Source: Clostridioides difficile | GTDB taxonomy: Bacteria; Bacillota; Clostridia; Peptostreptococcales; Peptostreptococcaceae | Direction of reading: 5' to 3' | Assembly (NCBI GenBank): GCA_012955965.1 | Contig: JABBZI010000001.1 | Span: 186,001-250,000 of the forward strand | Length of the DNA stretch: 64,000 nucleotides | Shown here: positions 29,891 through 39,610 of the stretch, piece after piece | Layout: every line of letters begins with the position of its first letter | Numbering within the stretch: the stretch's first letter is position 1 | Program-made: the position numbers and the translations under genes | The notes under the pieces: model-generated | Told to the model about the DNA's origin: nothing | The model's database searches: none | Seen by the model: the letters and a program-made list of their open reading frames with translations, nothing else

Positions 29891-32116
29891 TTAATCTTTT
29901 AGTAAGTTTATAAAGTTTATCCCTGGCATTGGTCTTGCAAAATAAAATCCTTGGACTAAATCACATCCAAATTGCTTCATTAATTCAGCTTGCTCCTTAG
30001 TTTCAACACCTTCTATAATTACAACTAAGTCTAGTGATTTAGCTAGAGATACTATGGATTTTGCTATATTACGGCTTCTCTTATCATTTTCAATACCATC
30101 AAGAAATGACCTATCTAATTTAAGTACATCAATTGGCATATCCCTTAAACAACTAATAGAAGAATATCCTGTCCCAAAATCATCCATAGAAATAAAAAAT
30201 CCATACTTTCTTAACTCATTTAAGACACTCTTTAAAATATTTAATTCATTCATAGCTACAGTTTCTGTTATCTCCAACTCAATTAAATCTGAATTTATAT
30301 TATACCTTTTTATAGTATCATTGATAAATTTCACTATATCTGGTTGATATAATTCAACTCTGGATAAATTTACTGAAACTGGAACTATATTTTTACCTTG
30401 TTTTTTCCAATCAGATAAATCTCTACATACTCTTTCAAACACAAACCTTCCAATTCTTAAAATCAATTGACTTTTCTCTGCTATAGGGATAAATATTGCT
30501 GGACTTATAAATCCATATTCTGGATGATTCCATCTTATTAGTGCTTCACTTCCTATCATTTCACCATTTACAAGTGAAAACTTAGGCTGATAATATACCT
30601 CAAATTGATTTTTTACTAAGGCTGTTTTTATATCATCCAAAATAATTGATTCTTCACTAAGCTTATTTCTAACATCCTCATTATAAATAGCGTAATTTAC
30701 ATTTTTACCTTTGGCAACAGACCTAGCCATATTTGCCTTATTTACAGCCTTTTGAATATCTACTTCTCCCTCTTCTACAAAGTAAATCCCAACACACAAA
30801 GAAATTTCAAATACTGTATTTAGATTCCTTTCAATATTATCTCGTACGTTATCTAGTTTCCTTATAATTTTATCTCTTCCTTTTTTATAATCACAGAAAA
30901 TTGAAAAATAATCACTTGAAAGTCTTGCATATATTTCACCTTCTGTTAGTTCTTCTTTTAAAGCTTTTGCTATTATAATTAACAGATTATCACCAAACTC
31001 ATATCCAAAAGTATCATTAATCATCTTAAAATTATTAATATCAAAATATACTATAATATAATTTAAAGATGGTTTATTTAAAAGGTATCTACTACACTCC
31101 TTATAAAACTTGTTTTGATTTCCTATATGAGTAATCTTATCTTCATATGCCAAACTCAATACTTCTTTTTCATTAGAATTTTTTATGTACATTATATAGA
31201 AAATAATTGTAATAAATATAAATACAATCAATAACACTGCGTATAAAGCTCTCTTAATAATTTGCTCTGAATTCTTGAATATAACACTTTCTGGAACTGA
31301 AAAAATCAAATTCCAATCCTTTATATAGTTATTTTGCGCATTTCCATTATCCATAGTAGCATATCCTAGGTATCTTTTTTCTCCTGACATCTCTAAAATT
31401 GCTGCACCTGTTTTATTTTCGTATAATTCTTTTTTTAAACTATTTACCTCTTTAATATCATTATCCTGTTTTAACAATTTATAAATATTTTTTGATAGTC
31501 TATCTTGTTGAGGATGAAGTATAACTGTACCATTATTTCTTACAACGTAAGATATACTGTTATTTTCATAAAAGGATACATTTATAAGTTTCATTAGAGT
31601 GTCAACATCATAAGTACAATATAAAACTCCAACCACTTTATTGTCATTTAATATTGGAACTGATATTGTAACTTTTTTTACAGATTTATCTACTTCATCA
31701 ACATATGGACTTGAAACATATTTTTTACCTTTAATTGAATTTTTAAAGAATTCTCTATCCTTAACTGAAAATTTATTACCCTTAGTATTTTCTGCATTAC
31801 CTTTTATGTCAACTATTGCCATAGTATAAAATTTTTGATTTTCCATTTCATCTAAAAGTTTTTTCATTTTTTCTTCGTTAGATATGTTTGGATTTGAAGC
31901 ATAATAATTTGAAAAAATATTTAAAACATCTAAATCTTTTTCAATTTGTTTTTGTGCTAATTGAGAACCTTGTATTGCCACTTCTTTTATATGTACTTCT
32001 GCCTCTGATATAAGAAGTTTTTTTGTATCTTCTATATAAATATACCCCATTATCAGAAATACCAAGGTCAACAGAAGAATAATAATTAATGTAACACTCT
32101 TATTTCTTTTCGTCAT
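29891..32116 (-). CDS. Membrane-bound c-di-GMP phosphodiesterase (Cache-degenerate GGDEF-EAL)
   Basis: Sensor-regulated c-di-GMP hydrolase, 741 residues. Membrane helices at about 7-26 and 289-310 enclose an extracellular dCache-like sensor (about 30-280). The GGDEF domain (about 320-480) has SSDYF at 400-404 where GGDEF is required, so cyclase activity is unlikely. The EAL domain (about 490-741) is intact: EAL at 524-526, DDFGTGYSS, LKLDRSF, EGVET and QGFYFARP. The degenerate domain may bind GTP and tune the phosphodiesterase. GGGGAGGAG precedes the ATG. It lies downstream of adhE but behind a terminator. Confidence 0.92.
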   Translation of the reverse strand: MTKRNKSVTLIIILLLTLVFLIMGYIYIEDTKKLLISEAEVHIKEVAIQGSQLAQKQIEKDLDVLNIFSNYYASNPNISNEEKMKKLLDEMENQKFYTMAIVDIKGNAENTKGNKFSVKDREFFKNSIKGKKYVSSPYVDEVDKSVKKVTISVPILNDNKVVGVLYCTYDVDTLMKLINVSFYENNSISYVVRNNGTVILHPQQDRLSKNIYKLLKQDNDIKEVNSLKKELYENKTGAAILEMSGEKRYLGYATMDNGNAQNNYIKDWNLIFSVPESVIFKNSEQIIKRALYAVLLIVFIFITIIFYIMYIKNSNEKEVLSLAYEDKITHIGNQNKFYKECSRYLLNKPSLNYIIVYFDINNFKMINDTFGYEFGDNLLIIIAKALKEELTEGEIYARLSSDYFSIFCDYKKGRDKIIRKLDNVRDNIERNLNTVFEISLCVGIYFVEEGEVDIQKAVNKANMARSVAKGKNVNYAIYNEDVRNKLSEESIILDDIKTALVKNQFEVYYQPKFSLVNGEMIGSEALIRWNHPEYGFISPAIFIPIAEKSQLILRIGRFVFERVCRDLSDWKKQGKNIVPVSVNLSRVELYQPDIVKFINDTIKRYNINSDLIELEITETVAMNELNILKSVLNELRKYGFFISMDDFGTGYSSISCLRDMPIDVLKLDRSFLDGIENDKRSRNIAKSIVSLAKSLDLVVIIEGVETKEQAELMKQFGCDLVQGFYFARPMPGINFINLLKD

Positions 32117-32325
32117 TTAGCTCCTCCCCTAATTAGTCAATACTTTATATATTTAACATATCTTTTTAATACAAATTTATCATTAATGTTATATACAAAT
32201 ATACCCAAATACAATGCCTAAAACCAGTATAATTATCATATAAAACATTCTTTAATTATTATAATAACACTATTTAACTGAATTTTGAATTAAAGAATAA
32301 AAACTATTCATTTCTTCAAATAAAA

Positions 32326-32365
32326 ATCCCTTATACAATAATTTTTATATTATGTATAAGGGACT
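32326..32365 (-). terminator. Terminator of adhE
   Basis: TCCCTTATACA (32327-32337) and TGTATAAGGGA (32353-32363) form an 11-bp stem with T-rich flanks, 25 bp after the adhE stop. Confidence 0.8.
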
Positions 32366-32389
32366 TTATTTTATCTATTTTTTAGTAAT

Positions 32390-35044
32390 TTATCTTCCAT
32401 AATATGAATTTAAATACATGTTTTTTATTTCATTCATAAGAGGATATCTTGGATTTGCTCCTGTACATTGGTCATCAAATGCTTGAATTACCATTTCATC
32501 TATTGAATCTATGAACTTAGATTCTTCAACTCCAAATTCTTTTATAGTTTTAGGAATACCAACTTTAGATTTTAATTCTTCAATAGCTATTAGTAGGCTT
32601 TGGAATTTCTCTTCATCAGAATTTCCTTTTAAACCTAAGAATGAAGCTATCTCAGAATATCTTTTTAACGCTTCTGGATATTTATATTGAGAAAAAGCTC
32701 CCATTTTCTTTGGTGCACCTGAAGAATTAAATTTCATAACCTCTGTTATTAAAAGAGCATTTGCAACACCATGTGGTACATGATGGAAAGCACCTAACTT
32801 ATGAGCCATAGAGTGACAAACCCCTAAAAATGCATTTGCAAAAGCCATACCTGCCATTGTTGAAGCATTTGCCATTTTTTCTCTAGCTTCTGGGTCTTTT
32901 GCTCCATTATTATATGCACGTGGAAGATATTCAAATATACTCTTAATGGCTTGTAGTGCGATACCATTTGTATAATCAGTTGCAAGCATAGATACATATG
33001 CTTCTAATGCATGAGTTAAAGCATCTATACCAGAAGCAGAAGTTAAGCTTTTTGGCATATTCATCATCATATCAGAATCAATTATAGCCATATTTGGCAT
33101 TAATTCATAATCAGCTAGTGGATATTTTACCCCTGTATCCTGGTCAGTTATAACAGCAAATGGTGTTACTTCTGAACCAGTACCTGCTGATGTTGGTATT
33201 GCTACGAAATTAGCCTTTTCACCCATTTTAGGGAATGTATAGACTCTTTTTCTTATATCCATAAATCTCATAGCTAGGTCTTGGAAATCTACTTCTGGAT
33301 GCTCATACAGTGTCCACATTATCTTTCCTGCATCCATTGCACTTCCTCCACCTATAGATATTATTACGTCTGGGTTAAATTCTCTCATTGCTTTAGCACC
33401 TATCTTGGCACATTCTAAAGTTGGGTCTGGTTCTACTTCAAAGAATGTAGTATGTTTAATATTCATTTCGTCTAATAAGTCAGTCACTGATTTAGTGTAT
33501 CCATTATTGTAAAGGAAAGTATCTGTTACAATAAAAGCTCTCTTTTTATTCATTACATCTTTAAGTTCTTTTAAGGCTACCCCTAAACAACCCTTTTTGA
33601 AATAAACTTTTTCTGGTGCTCTAAACCAAAGCATATTTTCTCTCCTCTCAGCTACTGTCTTAATATTAAGTAAATGCTTAACTCCTACATTTTCAGATAC
33701 TGAATTTCCACCCCAAGACCCGCATCCTAAAGTAAGAGAAGGAGCTAGTTTAAAATTATATAAATCACCTATACCACCTTGAGAAGAAGGAGTATTGATT
33801 AAAATTCTACAAGTTTTCATGGCAGAAGTAAATCTATCAAGTTTTTCTCTTTGATTTACATCATCAATATATAGTGAAGATGTATGTCCGAATCCTCCAT
33901 CTTCTACTAACTTTTCTGCTTTTCTAACTGCATCATCAAAATCATTTGCTCTATACATTGCAAGTACTGGTGAAAGTTTTTCATGAGCAAAAGCCTCCTC
34001 TAATTCAACTGACTCTACTTCACCAATTAAAACTTTAGCATCCTCTGGAACTTCAAAACCTGCAAGTTTTGCTATTGTACAAGCTGTCTGTCCAACTATT
34101 TTAGAGTTTAATCCTCCATTTACCAAAATTACATTTCTCATTTTTTCTGTTTCATCTTTATTTAATAAATAAGCTCCACGCTCTTCAAATTCTTTTTTAA
34201 CCTCATTATATACATTTTCTAATACTATAACTGATTGTTCTGAAGCACATATCATACCATTGTCAAAAGTCTTAGACACAAGAATTGAATTTACAGCAGT
34301 TTTTATATCTGCACTATCATCAATTATTGCTGGTGTATTACCGGCTCCAACTCCAATAGCTGGTTTTCCAGATGAATATGCTGATTTAACCATTCCAGGT
34401 CCTCCTGTAGCAAGAGTCAAATCTACTTCTTTCATAACAGTTGTAGTTAATTCTAAAGAAGGTTCATCTATCCATCCTATTATACATTCAGGAGCTCCAG
34501 CTAAAATAGCCGCCTCAAGAACTACTTTTGCAGCTTCTATAGTAGAATTTTTTGCTCTTGGATGTGGAGAGAAGATTATCCCATTTCTAGTTTTAAGTGC
34601 CAAAAGTGCTTTAAATATAGCAGTAGAAGTTGGATTAGTTGTAGGTACAACAGCTGCAATAACACCTATTGGTTCAGCAATTTTAGTCATACCAAATGCC
34701 TCGTCTTTCTCTATTACACCACAAGTTTTAGTTTCTTTATATGCATTATATATATACTCTGAAGCATAATGATTTTTTATGACTTTATCTTCTGCAATTC
34801 CCATACCAGTTTCTTTTTGTGCCATTATGGCTAAAGGAACTCTTTGCTTGTTAGCTGCTAAAGATGCCGCTAAAAAAATCTTATCTACTTGTTCCTGAGT
34901 ATATGTGGCAAATATTTTTTGAGCCTCTCTAATTTTTGCTAATTTTTTAACTAAAGTTTCAACATTATTTACAACACCTACATTAACTGACATAACCTCA
35001 TCTCCCTTTATATTTTCTATTATATCCTGTTCTTTATTGGCCAT
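32390..35044 (-). CDS. adhE: Bifunctional acetaldehyde-CoA/alcohol dehydrogenase
   Basis: Converts acetyl-CoA to ethanol with NADH in two steps. 884 residues, full length for AdhE, which forms cytoplasmic spirosomes. The N-terminal aldehyde dehydrogenase part (about 25-450) has the catalytic cysteine in FDNGMICASEQ; the C-terminal iron-dependent alcohol dehydrogenase part (about 470-884) has GGGSAMDAGK and the metal-binding histidines in CHSMAHKLGAFHHVPHG. The first 16 residues precede the usual Met (EVMSVNV), but AGGAGG lies directly before the chosen ATG. A Rex operator sits 35-52 bp upstream, predicting induction at high NADH/NAD+. Confidence 0.96.
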   Translation of the reverse strand: MANKEQDIIENIKGDEVMSVNVGVVNNVETLVKKLAKIREAQKIFATYTQEQVDKIFLAASLAANKQRVPLAIMAQKETGMGIAEDKVIKNHYASEYIYNAYKETKTCGVIEKDEAFGMTKIAEPIGVIAAVVPTTNPTSTAIFKALLALKTRNGIIFSPHPRAKNSTIEAAKVVLEAAILAGAPECIIGWIDEPSLELTTTVMKEVDLTLATGGPGMVKSAYSSGKPAIGVGAGNTPAIIDDSADIKTAVNSILVSKTFDNGMICASEQSVIVLENVYNEVKKEFEERGAYLLNKDETEKMRNVILVNGGLNSKIVGQTACTIAKLAGFEVPEDAKVLIGEVESVELEEAFAHEKLSPVLAMYRANDFDDAVRKAEKLVEDGGFGHTSSLYIDDVNQREKLDRFTSAMKTCRILINTPSSQGGIGDLYNFKLAPSLTLGCGSWGGNSVSENVGVKHLLNIKTVAERRENMLWFRAPEKVYFKKGCLGVALKELKDVMNKKRAFIVTDTFLYNNGYTKSVTDLLDEMNIKHTTFFEVEPDPTLECAKIGAKAMREFNPDVIISIGGGSAMDAGKIMWTLYEHPEVDFQDLAMRFMDIRKRVYTFPKMGEKANFVAIPTSAGTGSEVTPFAVITDQDTGVKYPLADYELMPNMAIIDSDMMMNMPKSLTSASGIDALTHALEAYVSMLATDYTNGIALQAIKSIFEYLPRAYNNGAKDPEAREKMANASTMAGMAFANAFLGVCHSMAHKLGAFHHVPHGVANALLITEVMKFNSSGAPKKMGAFSQYKYPEALKRYSEIASFLGLKGNSDEEKFQSLLIAIEELKSKVGIPKTIKEFGVEESKFIDSIDEMVIQAFDDQCTGANPRYPLMNEIKNMYLNSYYGR

Positions 35045-35078
35045 TTTAACAACCTCCTAGAATAGTATTTTTATCTAA

Positions 35079-35096
35079 CTGTTAATTTATTAACAG
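35079..35096. promoter_or_regulatory. Rex operator of adhE
   Basis: CTGTTAATTTATTAACAG contains TGTTAA-N4-TTAACA, an exact match to the core of the Rex redox-repressor consensus. It lies 35 bp before the adhE start, where it would block transcription at low NADH. Confidence 0.8.
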
Positions 35097-35261
35097 TATA
35101 ACATCTTCTTTCTCCATTTTCAAGTTATTTTTTTAACATTTTATTTTTATTTAAAACAATCTTACTTGTCCCTCTAAATGCTCTACTTTATGAATCATTA
35201 ACTTCATTATAAATTACTTTATTTTTTATGTAAATTATATAAAAATTCATCTTAAAACTTA

Positions 35262-35277
35262 ATGATAACGTTATTAT
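35262..35277. promoter_or_regulatory. cre-like catabolite-control site
   Basis: ATGATAACGTTATTAT matches the CcpA cre pattern WTGNNARCGNWWWCAW at all but one position (T for the conserved C). It lies about 220 bp upstream of adhE. Confidence 0.4.
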
Positions 35278-35458
35278 TTTAACACATCCTTTTCTATTTT
35301 CCTTATAAATAAAAATACATACTGATAAGTTTTTTTAATATAGTATAATTAAATATATACATTCACAATTCTTATCTAATACGAAATAAGATATAGTTAA
35401 TATAATATAAATTCCAGTTTATAAATTAGATTAGGTAAATACTTTTAATGTATCATAG

Positions 35459-35494
35459 AATAAAGTCCAGCAAATAATATTGCTGGACTTTATT
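35459..35494 (-). terminator. Terminator of the dipicolinate synthase genes
   Basis: AATAAAGTCCAGCA and TGCTGGACTTTATT form a 14-bp stem about 30 bp after the dpaB stop, with T-rich sequence on the minus strand. Confidence 0.85.
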
Positions 35495-35524
35495 AATATT
35501 ACATAAATATATCACATCACTAAT

Positions 35525-36115
35525 CTATTGGTGTGGACTTTTTATAACAGGTTGCAATTGTTTATTTTCTAAAGCAAGTTCTATAGTTGGAACTATTAAC
35601 TCAGTATGTGCAATCATAGAATTAGGCTTTGCTTTACAATTATCTTGACCAAAAGGTACAAAATATATGTTTTTAGAATTAAGGAGAATACCAATATTTT
35701 TGAAGTTGAAGCTTAGAGCATCATTCGTTGATATTGATATTACTAGTGGTTTATCATTACGAAGATGACCTTTTGCTGCCATCAATACTGGTGAATCTGT
35801 AATTCCATTTGCTAATTTTGCAGCAGTATTTCCAGTACAAGGTGCTATTATTATAATATCAGCAATCCCTTTAGGTCCAAATGGCTCTGCTTCTTCAATT
35901 GTAACTATAGGCTTATTACCTGTAAGTTCATATGCTTTTTTCATAAATTCTTCAGAATTCCCAAATCTACAATCTATATTTTGTGATACATCTGAAAATA
36001 TAGTGTGTACATTTGCTCCTTCTTTAACCAAATTCTCTAACTCTATAAATATTTTATCATAAGTACAAAACGAACCAGTAAATCCTACTCCAATTGTAAG
36101 TCCTTCAAGTCTCAT
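35525..36115 (-). CDS. dpaB: Dipicolinate synthase subunit B
   Basis: Flavoprotein-like partner of DpaA in making dipicolinic acid, the calcium-chelating spore-core solute, in the mother cell during sporulation. 196 residues. The flavoprotein fold is indicated by TIGVGFTGSFCTYDK (6-20) and IIIAPCTGNTAAKLANGI (about 88-105), the phosphopantothenoylcysteine-decarboxylase-like flavin-binding segment. It starts 2 bp after the dpaA stop, so the two are coupled, and ends at a strong terminator. Also known as spoVFB. Confidence 0.94.
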   Translation of the reverse strand: MRLEGLTIGVGFTGSFCTYDKIFIELENLVKEGANVHTIFSDVSQNIDCRFGNSEEFMKKAYELTGNKPIVTIEEAEPFGPKGIADIIIIAPCTGNTAAKLANGITDSPVLMAAKGHLRNDKPLVISISTNDALSFNFKNIGILLNSKNIYFVPFGQDNCKAKPNSMIAHTELIVPTIELALENKQLQPVIKSPHQ

Positions 36116-36117
36116 TT

Positions 36118-36993
36118 CTAATCCCTTCTTTCATTTATAATATTTTCTATAGCGTTAACAAGAATTTCACCAGATGTTTTTGGTGAATATTTACCAGGAA
36201 GCCCAGGACAAAGAGTCGCATTAATACTTGCATCTTTCGTAAAAGAATAATCTACTCCACCAGGAGAAGAAGCTATATCGACAATAGTTACTTCCTGTGA
36301 TACTTTTTCCAGTCTTTCTTTTGTTAAAATACATTCTGGTATAGTGTTAAAAATATAATCAAACTGTAAAAGTTTTTCATCAAGCTGATTCAAAGAAATA
36401 CCAGAATACCCAAATGCATTAGCCGTACTTCTTGCATCATTATTTCTTGCTCCAACACATACATTTGCATCTAAAGAGTATAATTTTTTTGCAAGTATTT
36501 GTGCACATCTTCCAAAACCTAATACTAAACAGTTGCTTTGATGTATATTGATTATACTTCTTTTAATAGCTTCTGCTATAGCTCCTTCAGCTGTAGCAAC
36601 TGCATTTAAAATAGCAACATCATTCATTTTCATAAAATCACAAACCTGAATAGAGTGTTGCTCACAAAATTTACAAACTTTAGTTGGTATGTTACCTCCA
36701 AATAATATGTGATTAGGAGATAAATTAATTAGCAAGTTATCAATAGTAGTATCTAGACAACCATCAGTATTTTCAATATTAACTTGATTCTTTGTAAATG
36801 GAATTGGACATAAAATAATGGAACTTTTGGATAGTGCCTCAGCTAGTGAAGTTGCTTTTCCAACGATTCCATTTATAATTTCATTTGATATTCCATAAGT
36901 GACTACAGAATACCCTTTATTAATTAGTTTTTTTACCATGTACACTTGTCGCAGGTCTCCCCCGATAACAGTTATATCGTATTGATTTGACAT
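36118..36993 (-). CDS. dpaA: Dipicolinate synthase subunit A
   Basis: NAD(P)-dependent dehydrogenase-like subunit that with DpaB forms dipicolinate from a lysine-pathway intermediate. 291 residues from the ATG at 36993. The N-terminus YDITVIGGDLRQVYMVKKL is characteristic of DpaA, and a Rossmann motif LVLGFGRCAQILAKKL is near residues 165-180. The longer frame from 37047 is rejected because AGGAGG sits just before 36993 and overlaps the coding sequence of the longer version. A possible sigma-K promoter precedes it. Also known as spoVFA. Confidence 0.94.
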   Translation of the reverse strand: MSNQYDITVIGGDLRQVYMVKKLINKGYSVVTYGISNEIINGIVGKATSLAEALSKSSIILCPIPFTKNQVNIENTDGCLDTTIDNLLINLSPNHILFGGNIPTKVCKFCEQHSIQVCDFMKMNDVAILNAVATAEGAIAEAIKRSIINIHQSNCLVLGFGRCAQILAKKLYSLDANVCVGARNNDARSTANAFGYSGISLNQLDEKLLQFDYIFNTIPECILTKERLEKVSQEVTIVDIASSPGGVDYSFTKDASINATLCPGLPGKYSPKTSGEILVNAIENIINERRD

Positions 36994-37015
36994 ATTGTAA
37001 GCCTCCTTTACTATA

Positions 37016-37043
37016 TACAATATGTTTTTATCAATATATTGGT
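37016..37043 (-). promoter_or_regulatory. Possible sigma-K promoter of dpaAB
   Basis: On the minus strand, AC followed by 17 nt and CATATTGTA matches the sigma-K pattern AC-N16/17-CATANNNTA. Start of transcription would be close to the ribosome site, so the 5' end would be very short. The short motif makes chance likely. Confidence 0.35.
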
Positions 37044-37068
37044 TCACTAAAATTATTAATTATTATGC

Positions 37069-38454
37069 CTATAATATTTTTAATAGTGCTAATCTATCTA
37101 TCTTTTCAGAAGAGGTATATGGAAATGAATTTAAAAAGATAATTTTTCTTGGAATTTCATTTTTTATTAGATTCTCTCTCATTTTAATTAATAAATCTTT
37201 CTTTGTAATTTTATCTATAATTGTTACAAATAATGCAATTTGACTTCCTCTTATAGAGTCTGAATATGGTAATACAACTGCGTTCTCAATTTGAGGAATT
37301 TTTTTCACTTCATTTTCAACCTTAGTAGAGCTAACTTTAAATCCCCCAATATTTACAATATCATCATTTCTTCCTTCAAAAATTAAATATCCATCATCAT
37401 CAAAATAGCCAACATCATTAACAGAATAAGGTCTTGTTGCATTATATACTGCATATTTTGTATTTACAAAAATCTTTCCATCTCTAACATATACATCTAT
37501 TTTGGGAAATGGTCTTCCTACACTTAAAGGTTTCTTAATCAATTCATCATAACATAAGTATGTAATGTAATTTAATTCACTTGCTCCATAATATAAAATA
37601 ATTTCAGATTTTGGCATATAGTACTTTAAACTTTTTGCAGTATTTTCAAACAATAATTGAGAACCAGTGAAAATACTTACAACATTGAGTATCTCTTCTT
37701 TTAAGTGTTTGACTAAGAGTTGTAACTTTGTAGGTATGAGATATATATTCGTTATATTATATTGTTTTATTGTTTTTATCCATGCCTTACAATTCATACC
37801 TGAATTTATTACAACACTTCCACCTTCATATAATACTGATATTAAAGAATTTAGATTTCCTGTAAAACTCAATGTTCCATTAATAAATAAAATTGATTCC
37901 TTAGATATATTAAAAATATCATTTTGAATAGGAAAGAATCCAACCCAACTCTCATATGTTCTATACAATACTTTGGGAACACTTGTAGAACCTGAAGACA
38001 AAACACCCATGCAAATATCTTTATCTATATAATTTATAGGAGTATTATATTGATACATATATATATTAAATTTCGGATTAAATATAGAAAAATTAATTTT
38101 CTTTACTCCTTTGTTAGAATCAGATAAATTAATGTTGTCCATAGGCTCATCAGATATAACTATTGAAATATTATTTTTTATTAGAATATCATTCAATACT
38201 TTTTTAGAAAGATTATAATGACAAATAATAGGTACATTTTTTGAATAATTAATTGCGAAAAAACTCACTAACTGAAACATTATACTTTTAGAATATATTA
38301 AAATAGGTGTATTATCTCCTATAGAAATTTGTTTTCCAAGCTCCTCACTATAACTTAACATATTTTCATAAGTATGTTTTTCTCCATCTATAATTAAAAA
38401 ATCTTTATTTTTATGACTATCTCTTTTTATTTTTAGAAGTTCATAGTAGTTCAT
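37069..38454 (-). CDS. AMP-forming acyl-CoA ligase, YhfT-like
   Basis: Adenylate-forming ligase of 461 residues that activates a carboxylic acid to its CoA ester. The phosphate-binding loop SSGSTSVPKVLYRTYESW (about 153-170), YGASELN (about 275) and FEGRNDDIVNIGGFKVS (about 360-377) are the three family motifs. The catalytic Lys expected near the C-terminus fits the SSEKIDRLALLK stretch. It is the third gene of a bioY-thiolase-ligase unit resembling Bacillus yhfU-yhfS-yhfT, which is BirA-controlled. The substrate may therefore be pimelate or another fatty acid linked to biotin, by inference. Confidence 0.85.
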   Translation of the reverse strand: MNYYELLKIKRDSHKNKDFLIIDGEKHTYENMLSYSEELGKQISIGDNTPILIYSKSIMFQLVSFFAINYSKNVPIICHYNLSKKVLNDILIKNNISIVISDEPMDNINLSDSNKGVKKINFSIFNPKFNIYMYQYNTPINYIDKDICMGVLSSGSTSVPKVLYRTYESWVGFFPIQNDIFNISKESILFINGTLSFTGNLNSLISVLYEGGSVVINSGMNCKAWIKTIKQYNITNIYLIPTKLQLLVKHLKEEILNVVSIFTGSQLLFENTAKSLKYYMPKSEIILYYGASELNYITYLCYDELIKKPLSVGRPFPKIDVYVRDGKIFVNTKYAVYNATRPYSVNDVGYFDDDGYLIFEGRNDDIVNIGGFKVSSTKVENEVKKIPQIENAVVLPYSDSIRGSQIALFVTIIDKITKKDLLIKMRENLIKNEIPRKIIFLNSFPYTSSEKIDRLALLKIL

Positions 38455-38457
38455 AAT

Positions 38458-39594
38458 CTACACCCTTTCAATTAATAAGGCTGAACCCAATCCACCAGCT
38501 GCAGCTATAGAACAAATCCCATATCTACCATTAGTCTTTTCTAATGCCTTTAAAAGATGTAATGCAATAATTGCACCTGAAGCACCATATGGATGGCCAT
38601 ATGCTAAAGCTCCACCAAATACATTGTATCTATCAATCAATTCTGGATATTTTCTTTGAAACAGTACATCTATAACTGCAAATGCTTCATTAAATTCAAC
38701 AGCAGATATATCTAGATAATTAATTTTTTCTATTTCTAAAATTTTTTCCATTGCTTTTATAGCAGATGTTGGACTTAAATTTGCATCTGTTCCTATTGTA
38801 CAGGCATTAACAATCTTTGCTTTAGGTTTCTTTTTTGTATTTTCTATGTATTTTTTAGAGCACAATATAATAAATGAAGCTCCATCATTAATAAGACATG
38901 AATTTGCTGCATTTGTAATAGTTTCTTTTCCCAAAATCGGTGGAACTCTGTCTAATAATCTTTGGCTCATCTTGTCTCGTATACCTTCGTCATAAGTATT
39001 ATTATCTATAGGATATATGATATCCTCAAGTACTTTATCTTCTCTCGCCTTCTTTGCTCTTTTATGACTTTCTTTCACCCAAAAATCTAATTCTGTTTTC
39101 TTAATCTGATACAATTTTGCTACTCTTTCTGCACCTTCTAACATGCTATTTTCACTATTATCATCAGGTGAAAATTGAGCAACTATATAATTAGGGTTCT
39201 TTATATCATATCGTTTATCATTTTTATGGTATGTACGCATTGGTTGCAGAGAGCTACTTTCAAATCCACCAGCAATAATTAAATCACACTGCCCAGATTT
39301 AATTTTTGAAAATGCTATGTCTATGCTCATCATAGCAGAAGCACACTGCATATCTACAGTAAAAGCAGGTACTTCATTTGATACACCTGCTGTTAAAGTC
39401 ATTAATCTTGCTATATTGCCACCTGTTCCAACTGCATTTCCACATATAATCTCATCAATCTTATCAATTTCATATTTCTCAATTAGATGTTTTAATACAT
39501 TTGCGCCTAATGATTCAGGTTGAACAAATTGAAATATCCCATTTTTTAGACCTATATGACTTCTAAGTCCTCCTAATATAAAAACTTCTTCCAT
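38458..39594 (-). CDS. Thiolase-family acetyl-CoA acyltransferase, YhfS-like
   Basis: Cytoplasmic thiolase of 378 residues. The nucleophilic cysteine lies in VDMQCASAMMSI (about 84), the second catalytic region is NEAFAVID with GHPYGASGA (about 305-345), and the final CSIAAAGGLGSALLIE replaces the usual C-G-G-G motif: the last catalytic cysteine is the one in GICSIAAAGG. It lies between bioY (16 bp) and the ligase gene (3 bp). Chain-length preference and direction cannot be read from sequence. Confidence 0.88.
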   Translation of the reverse strand: MEEVFILGGLRSHIGLKNGIFQFVQPESLGANVLKHLIEKYEIDKIDEIICGNAVGTGGNIARLMTLTAGVSNEVPAFTVDMQCASAMMSIDIAFSKIKSGQCDLIIAGGFESSSLQPMRTYHKNDKRYDIKNPNYIVAQFSPDDNSENSMLEGAERVAKLYQIKKTELDFWVKESHKRAKKAREDKVLEDIIYPIDNNTYDEGIRDKMSQRLLDRVPPILGKETITNAANSCLINDGASFIILCSKKYIENTKKKPKAKIVNACTIGTDANLSPTSAIKAMEKILEIEKINYLDISAVEFNEAFAVIDVLFQRKYPELIDRYNVFGGALAYGHPYGASGAIIALHLLKALEKTNGRYGICSIAAAGGLGSALLIERV

Positions 39595-39610
39595 ATATTA
39601 TAATCACTCC

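Larger units (their letters stand above)
35045..35524. other. Long adhE upstream region
   Basis: 480 bp without a gene. It contains the Rex operator (35079-35096), a cre-like sequence (35262-35277) and, at the far end, the dpaB terminator (35459-35494). No riboswitch recognised. Confidence 0.6.

Noticed and set aside
34260-34769. 169-codon plus-strand frame within adhE
   Set aside because: Antisense to a highly conserved coding region; no independent start signal.
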